Translations under genes and position numbers: made by a program
Part shown: positions 8,201 through 9,737 of the stretch, piece after piece
Layout: each line of letters begins with the position of its first letter
Position numbering within the stretch: the first letter of the stretch is position 1
Notes under the pieces: generated by a model
What the model was told of the DNA's origin: nothing
The model's database searches: none
Seen by the model: the letters and a program-made list of their open reading frames with translations, nothing else
DNA from: Acidobacteriaceae bacterium
GTDB taxonomy: Bacteria; Acidobacteriota; Terriglobia; Terriglobales; Acidobacteriaceae
Assembly: GCA_003167305.1 (NCBI GenBank)
Contig: PMTP01000142.1
Location: 1 to 9,737 of the forward strand
DNA length: 9,737 nt
Direction of reading: 5' to 3'

Positions 8201-8347
8201 GATTTGGCGTACTATTTCTGCATCCGCCGCGTGCGCGGCAATGGCAGCCGACAATGTCTGCTCCAACTGCTCGACCGTCACGCGTTTGGCGGCATAGGCA
8301 GGAAGAGCCAGGACTGCCATGAGCGCCAGCAAGATCAATCTCCGCAC
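5216..8347 (-). CDS. Gene 3: exported protein with VWA-related acidobacterial domain (TIGR03436 type)
   Basis: This is a 1043-aa paralog of gene 2, also exported and of unknown role. Order: signal peptide 1-19 (MRRLILLALMAVLALPAYA); N-terminal module about 21-405, with KRVTVEQLEQ (21-30), SHYGVTYCC (241-249), a Gly/Ser-rich insert about 256-270, YHGSLAVDP (289-297) and FICP (C338); Pro/Ala linker about 406-485, richer in Pro than gene 2's; VWA-related domain about 486-905 with YTLKVSSRLVD (490-500), VYDNGRKQEL (523-532), LLIDESHI (580-587; D583 and S585 kept, Ile at the last MIDAS Ser), WVSSDN (726-731) and MNDAHVAVYPFD (761-772); C-terminal module about 910-1043. A GTG at 8345-8347 is chosen as start because it aligns the signal peptide with gene 2 without a gap and follows a GGGGGGTGG tract by 4 nt. 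The open frame continues upstream to 8644, but that part overlaps the ugd remnant in a wrong frame. It is the first gene of the array. Confidence 0.9.
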   Translation of the reverse strand: MRRLILLALMAVLALPAYAAKRVTVEQLEQTLSAAIAAHAADAEIVRQIGDLELSERLTETTLDRFTARFTLTPRASLALELLADQSAFLDPPVAELPATAPPDAATQQRMMDMARGFAVVILPHLPNFFATRATQRFDNSPQVLEKGGWAVRDGLHQVGTASQEITYREGHEILDSNSSAAASAPKPQLELGLRSWGEFGPALTVVLADTAKGTVTFTHWEQTTNGLAAVYHYTVPRAASHYGVTYCCVITQKIGVSAGSGGRGRSGGGIAYLPETQTAQPFRETPGYHGSLAVDPATGAVLRITLEAELKSSDPLLRAATAIEYGPVSIGDQRFICPVRSLALSMEEAGQNSGSGGSTTIASSQATDAAWASPASHRISQPLLLLNETGFTHYHRLGATARILADAGEPNALTPSAPPAPGLAPPDASPVPSAPAPVLGSAQPAEASAPPATTPTPPPAPVIPEISMTAANGVPDLPAIFNPLQTSGYTLKVSSRLVDLSIVAYDKKGHPVRDLKQEEIEVYDNGRKQELRFFSQIADQVPPVPAAAPVPEFSFSNRAMDASAAPAATPAAETGSTVLLIDESHIAWGDLNHARQQMLKFLASLPSTERVGIYTMTSLGFRVLQEITTDHAALMARLQKFTPSAQSVSQAQEEETRNRQAFNEVHSVSDLDSVNGNRTDAPAGDSPIDPQLLNMGSNPARASLIVLVAVARHLSALPGHKSLVWVSSDNVFADWRDQDVSVDKGSKYLDSYALRAQEVMNDAHVAVYPFDVSQLEAQTVSADIQHRNVELTPAAAEAATLGGSSGPARDMTDGRLTAEMHQDMHPIQPSIRQVADATGGRTIRRAGDLAAELSGIIEDGHAAVRVSFYPQGPADGQYHTITVKLTGKQRGLTLRYRTGYLYTKEAGTLKERFQQAVWEPVDANQVAVTAKVVSMTTGADVKIEIAASDLSLEERAGRWKDTLDIFFIQRDDAGLRAQVEGQTLGLRLRSSTYQNLLSSGVPFERFVQMKPATASLRILVVDENTGRMGSVTIPASALQTVH
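5226..5301 (-). repeat. Perfect 76-bp direct repeat, copy at the 3' end of gene 3
   Basis: This is the partner of 2015-2090, in the same orientation, 3211 bp apart start to start. Recombination between the copies would remove gene 2 almost exactly, which is a plausible way for this array to change copy number. Confidence 0.9.
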
Positions 8348-8468
8348 TGAACCACCCCCCACTGATTGACGATATACCCGCAAGGATAGATGCAGCTTGC
8401 AACACCGTGCCTGCTGCGCGCCTACTTCGGTGGGATCGGTTCCAAAATAGTGGATCTTAGAAACAGCC
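8348..8468. other. Gap upstream of gene 3
   Basis: This 121-bp stretch must carry the start signals of gene 3 if the array has its own promoter. A purine-rich GGGGGGTGG precedes the GTG start. No convincing -35/-10 pair was found; TTGCAA and TATATC are present on the minus strand, but about 20 bp apart. No gene is seen. Confidence 0.4.
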
Positions 8469-8890
8469 CTAGACGGCCAGCTTGCGGGCATCGCCGGCGT
8501 GTGGTGGGTAGATTGCCGGGCGGCCGATGCTGATGTAGGTGAAGCCGTGGTCGAGCATCTGCTGCGGCTGGTATAGGTTGCGGCCGTCGATGACGATGGG
8601 GAAGCGGAGCGCCTGTTTGAGGCGCACAAGATCGAGGTCGGCAAACTCCTTCCAGTCGGTCAAGATCAACAGCGCGTCGGCGTCCTAGGCCGCTTCTAAG
8701 ATGCCGCCGGCGTAGCGGAGCTTCTCCGAAGGCGGCAACACTTCCTGGGTGCGCTCCATGGCCGCAGGGTCATAGACCGTGACGGAAGCGCCGGCTTCGA
8801 GGAGTTTCTTGATGATACCGATGGCGGGAGAGTCGCGAATGTCGTCGGTATCGCCCTTGAAGGCCACGCCGAGGGCAGCCACGCGCTTTC
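8469..8890 (-). pseudogene. ugd: UDP-glucose 6-dehydrogenase remnant (C-terminal third)
   Basis: The intact enzyme oxidises UDP-glucose to UDP-glucuronate for exopolysaccharide or capsule sugars. Only its C-terminal UDP-binding domain is recognisable: KRVAALGVAFKGDTDDIRDS, SPAIGIIKKLLEAGASVTVYDP, a TAG stop at 8685-8687, then DADALLILTDWKEF, VIDGRNLYQPQQM and GFTYISIGR before a second stop at 8469-8471. Both parts are in the same frame, so one nonsense codon separates them; the TAG follows ILEAA at a place where homologs read on. Upstream of about 8890 the frame stays open to 9005, but the residues no longer look like this family, and the NAD-binding domain and catalytic Cys region are absent. 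With the N-terminal two thirds missing and a stop inside, this is a dead fragment. The left boundary is approximate. Confidence 0.9.
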
Positions 8891-9006
8891 TCCGCTGTGG
8901 ATTGCCCCGGAGCATGGAGTCAATGGAAAAAACGGCACCCGGGCATTGACCGTCCGGCCTGGGAGATACAACCCTTCCACCCAGAGGAAGACGAATCCGC
9001 AACACT

Positions 9007-9124
9007 TAGAGCAAAACCAGGGATACTGTAGCCTGATTAGCCTCGTCGAAGGTCGCCGCTCTCTGTTGGTCGCGTCGACTTGAGTGTGTCGGTTTCTGAA
9101 TACGCCATCCCTGGTTTTGCTATA
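9007..9124. mobile_element. MITE-like element of about 118 bp with inverted terminal repeats
   Basis: AGCAAAACCAGGGAT at 9010-9024 is the exact reverse complement of 9107-9121. One mismatch outside the arms is followed by a matching TA on each side (9007-9008 and 9123-9124). The 82-bp interior has no coding capacity. The arms are too far apart for an ordinary terminator hairpin. The size, long perfect ends and flanking TA suggest a miniature inverted-repeat element, or paired ends left by an insertion sequence. It sits between the broken ugd fragment and manA, so it may be linked to the loss of ugd. No transposase is seen, and the element family was not identified. Confidence 0.55.
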
Positions 9125-9321
9125 GTCTTTCGCTTGTTCATTACAGGGAGATGAAGTTAGTTCTGTTATGGCAGCAACGCTCTGAAAAGAGGCGGGGCGA
9201 ACGGGCATGCCGGATTGGCTCTCTGGTAGAGTGGGATTGCAAGCGGCGGCAGAACCGTCGCACGGGACCAGCTCCCTTTCTCATCGACCTGGAACCGGTT
9301 TATCCGAAGCATGAGGTGCAA
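9125..9321. other. Leader region of manA
   Basis: This 197-bp stretch precedes the chosen manA start. It is open in the manA frame back to an ATG at 9151, preceded directly by AGGGAG, so a 57-residue N-terminal extension is formally possible. That extension is rich in Arg, Lys and Gln and unlike the family. TATAGT at 9121-9126, at the right edge of the inverted-repeat element, resembles a -10 box but has no clear -35. Nothing else is recognised. Confidence 0.4.
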
Positions 9322-9737
9322 ATGGATGGAATCATGCAGTCCGCTTCGTCCACCTGGGCGCCCTTTCGCATAGCGCCTTATTTTTCCGAGCGGGTGTGGG
9401 GCTACCATGACCTTCATCCCTGGTATAACCGGGTTGCCGAGGGAGCGCCGATCGGCGAGGCCTGGCTCACCGGGGATCAGTGTGTAGTGGCGAGCGGCGC
9501 GCATGCCGGCCAAACGCTGGGCACGCTCTTCGCGAAGAGTCCCGAAGCTCTCCTGGGTCCGGCTGCCCCGCGCAATGGTTCTCCGCTACTGATCAAGGTT
9601 CTTTTTGTGAAGGAAAAGCTGAGCGTGCAGGTGCATCCGGACGACCGGATGGCGCAGAAGTATGGCGATCCGCGCGGCAAGACGGAGTGCTGGTACGTTC
9701 TGGAGGCCGAGCCGGGCGCGCAGGTGGCCTGCGGACT
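9322..9737 (+). CDS. manA: Class I mannose-6-phosphate isomerase, N-terminal part (cut by window edge)
   Basis: This zinc enzyme interconverts fructose-6-phosphate and mannose-6-phosphate in the cytoplasm, feeding GDP-mannose synthesis for polysaccharides or mannose use. 138 full codons are in the window. Family hallmarks are FRIAPYFSERVWG (residues 15-27), PIGEAWLTGD (43-52), PLLIKVLFVKEKLSVQVHPDD (88-108) and GKTECWYVLEAEPGA (119-133). The expected zinc ligands Q103, H105 and E122 are present; the last His ligand lies beyond the right edge. The layout fits the short bacterial form. ATG 9322-9324 is chosen because GAGG lies 5 nt upstream and the length before the first conserved motif is normal; an ATG at 9334 is also possible. 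It is divergent from the ugd remnant; both families serve sugar-nucleotide supply, so this may be the edge of a former polysaccharide gene group. Confidence 0.95.
   Translation, partial: MDGIMQSASSTWAPFRIAPYFSERVWGYHDLHPWYNRVAEGAPIGEAWLTGDQCVVASGAHAGQTLGTLFAKSPEALLGPAAPRNGSPLLIKVLFVKEKLSVQVHPDDRMAQKYGDPRGKTECWYVLEAEPGAQVACG

Noticed and set aside
5708..8350. An 880-codon open frame on the plus strand opposite gene 3
   Set aside because: It lies wholly antisense to a clear family protein, and its translation has no recognisable motifs and is rich in Arg and Gly. It is a shadow of GC-rich codon use.
8348..8644. N-terminal extension of gene 3 to the ATG at 8644
   Set aside because: The added 99 residues read the ugd remnant in a wrong frame (Ser/Thr/Ala-rich) and would bury the signal peptide inside the protein.
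9151..9321. A 57-residue N-terminal extension of manA from ATG 9151
   Set aside because: It is in frame and open, but its basic, low-complexity content does not fit the family, and AGGGAG touches the ATG with no spacer.
1..9737. CRISPR array, tRNA, rRNA or transposase gene
   Set aside because: No regularly spaced repeats, cloverleaf sequence, rRNA motif or transposase-like translation was seen in any frame.

Overview
The window is GC-rich bacterial chromosome, most likely from an acidobacterium (Acidobacteriota, probably the Terriglobia/Acidobacteriia group). The main evidence is two large secreted proteins carrying the 'VWFA-related acidobacterial domain' (TIGR03436 type). This assignment comes from motif recognition, not from a database search.

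Layout: (1) 1-257, minus strand: N-terminal 85 codons of CTP synthase (pyrG), running off the left edge. (2) 258-580: a non-coding gap holding a decayed relic of a signal-peptide/leader sequence, two abutting palindromes, and a long hairpin flanked by 12-bp direct repeats. (3) 581-8347, minus strand: a tandem array of three paralogous exported proteins, read in the order gene 3 (5216-8347), gene 2 (1999-5130), gene 1 (581-1753). Genes 2 and 3 are both 1043 aa with the starts chosen here. Each has a Sec signal peptide, a N-terminal module of about 360 aa with a conserved Cys-Cys pair, a Pro/Ala-rich linker, a VWA-related domain with an incomplete MIDAS motif, and a C-terminal module of about 135 aa. 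Gene 1 (390 aa) is the N-terminal module alone. (4) 8348-8468: short gap. (5) 8469 to about 8890, minus strand: C-terminal third of a UDP-glucose 6-dehydrogenase pseudogene with an internal TAG and no N-terminal part. (6) 9007-9124: a small element of about 118 bp bounded by perfect 15-bp inverted repeats, MITE-like. (7) 9322-9737, plus strand: N-terminal part of a class I mannose-6-phosphate isomerase (manA), running off the right edge.

How it fits together: pyrG and manA are housekeeping or sugar-nucleotide genes at the edges. The centre is an expanded and evidently recombining family of secreted proteins. Genes 1 and 2 share a nearly identical 118-bp leader-plus-signal-peptide segment, a relic of that segment lies before pyrG, and genes 2 and 3 share a perfect 76-bp repeat at their 3' ends. 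No function for these proteins can be read from the sequence beyond export and a probable adhesion or protein-binding role suggested by the VWA-like fold. No rRNA, tRNA, CRISPR array or transposase gene was seen. Long open frames on the plus strand opposite genes 1-3 look like shadows of GC-rich codon use.
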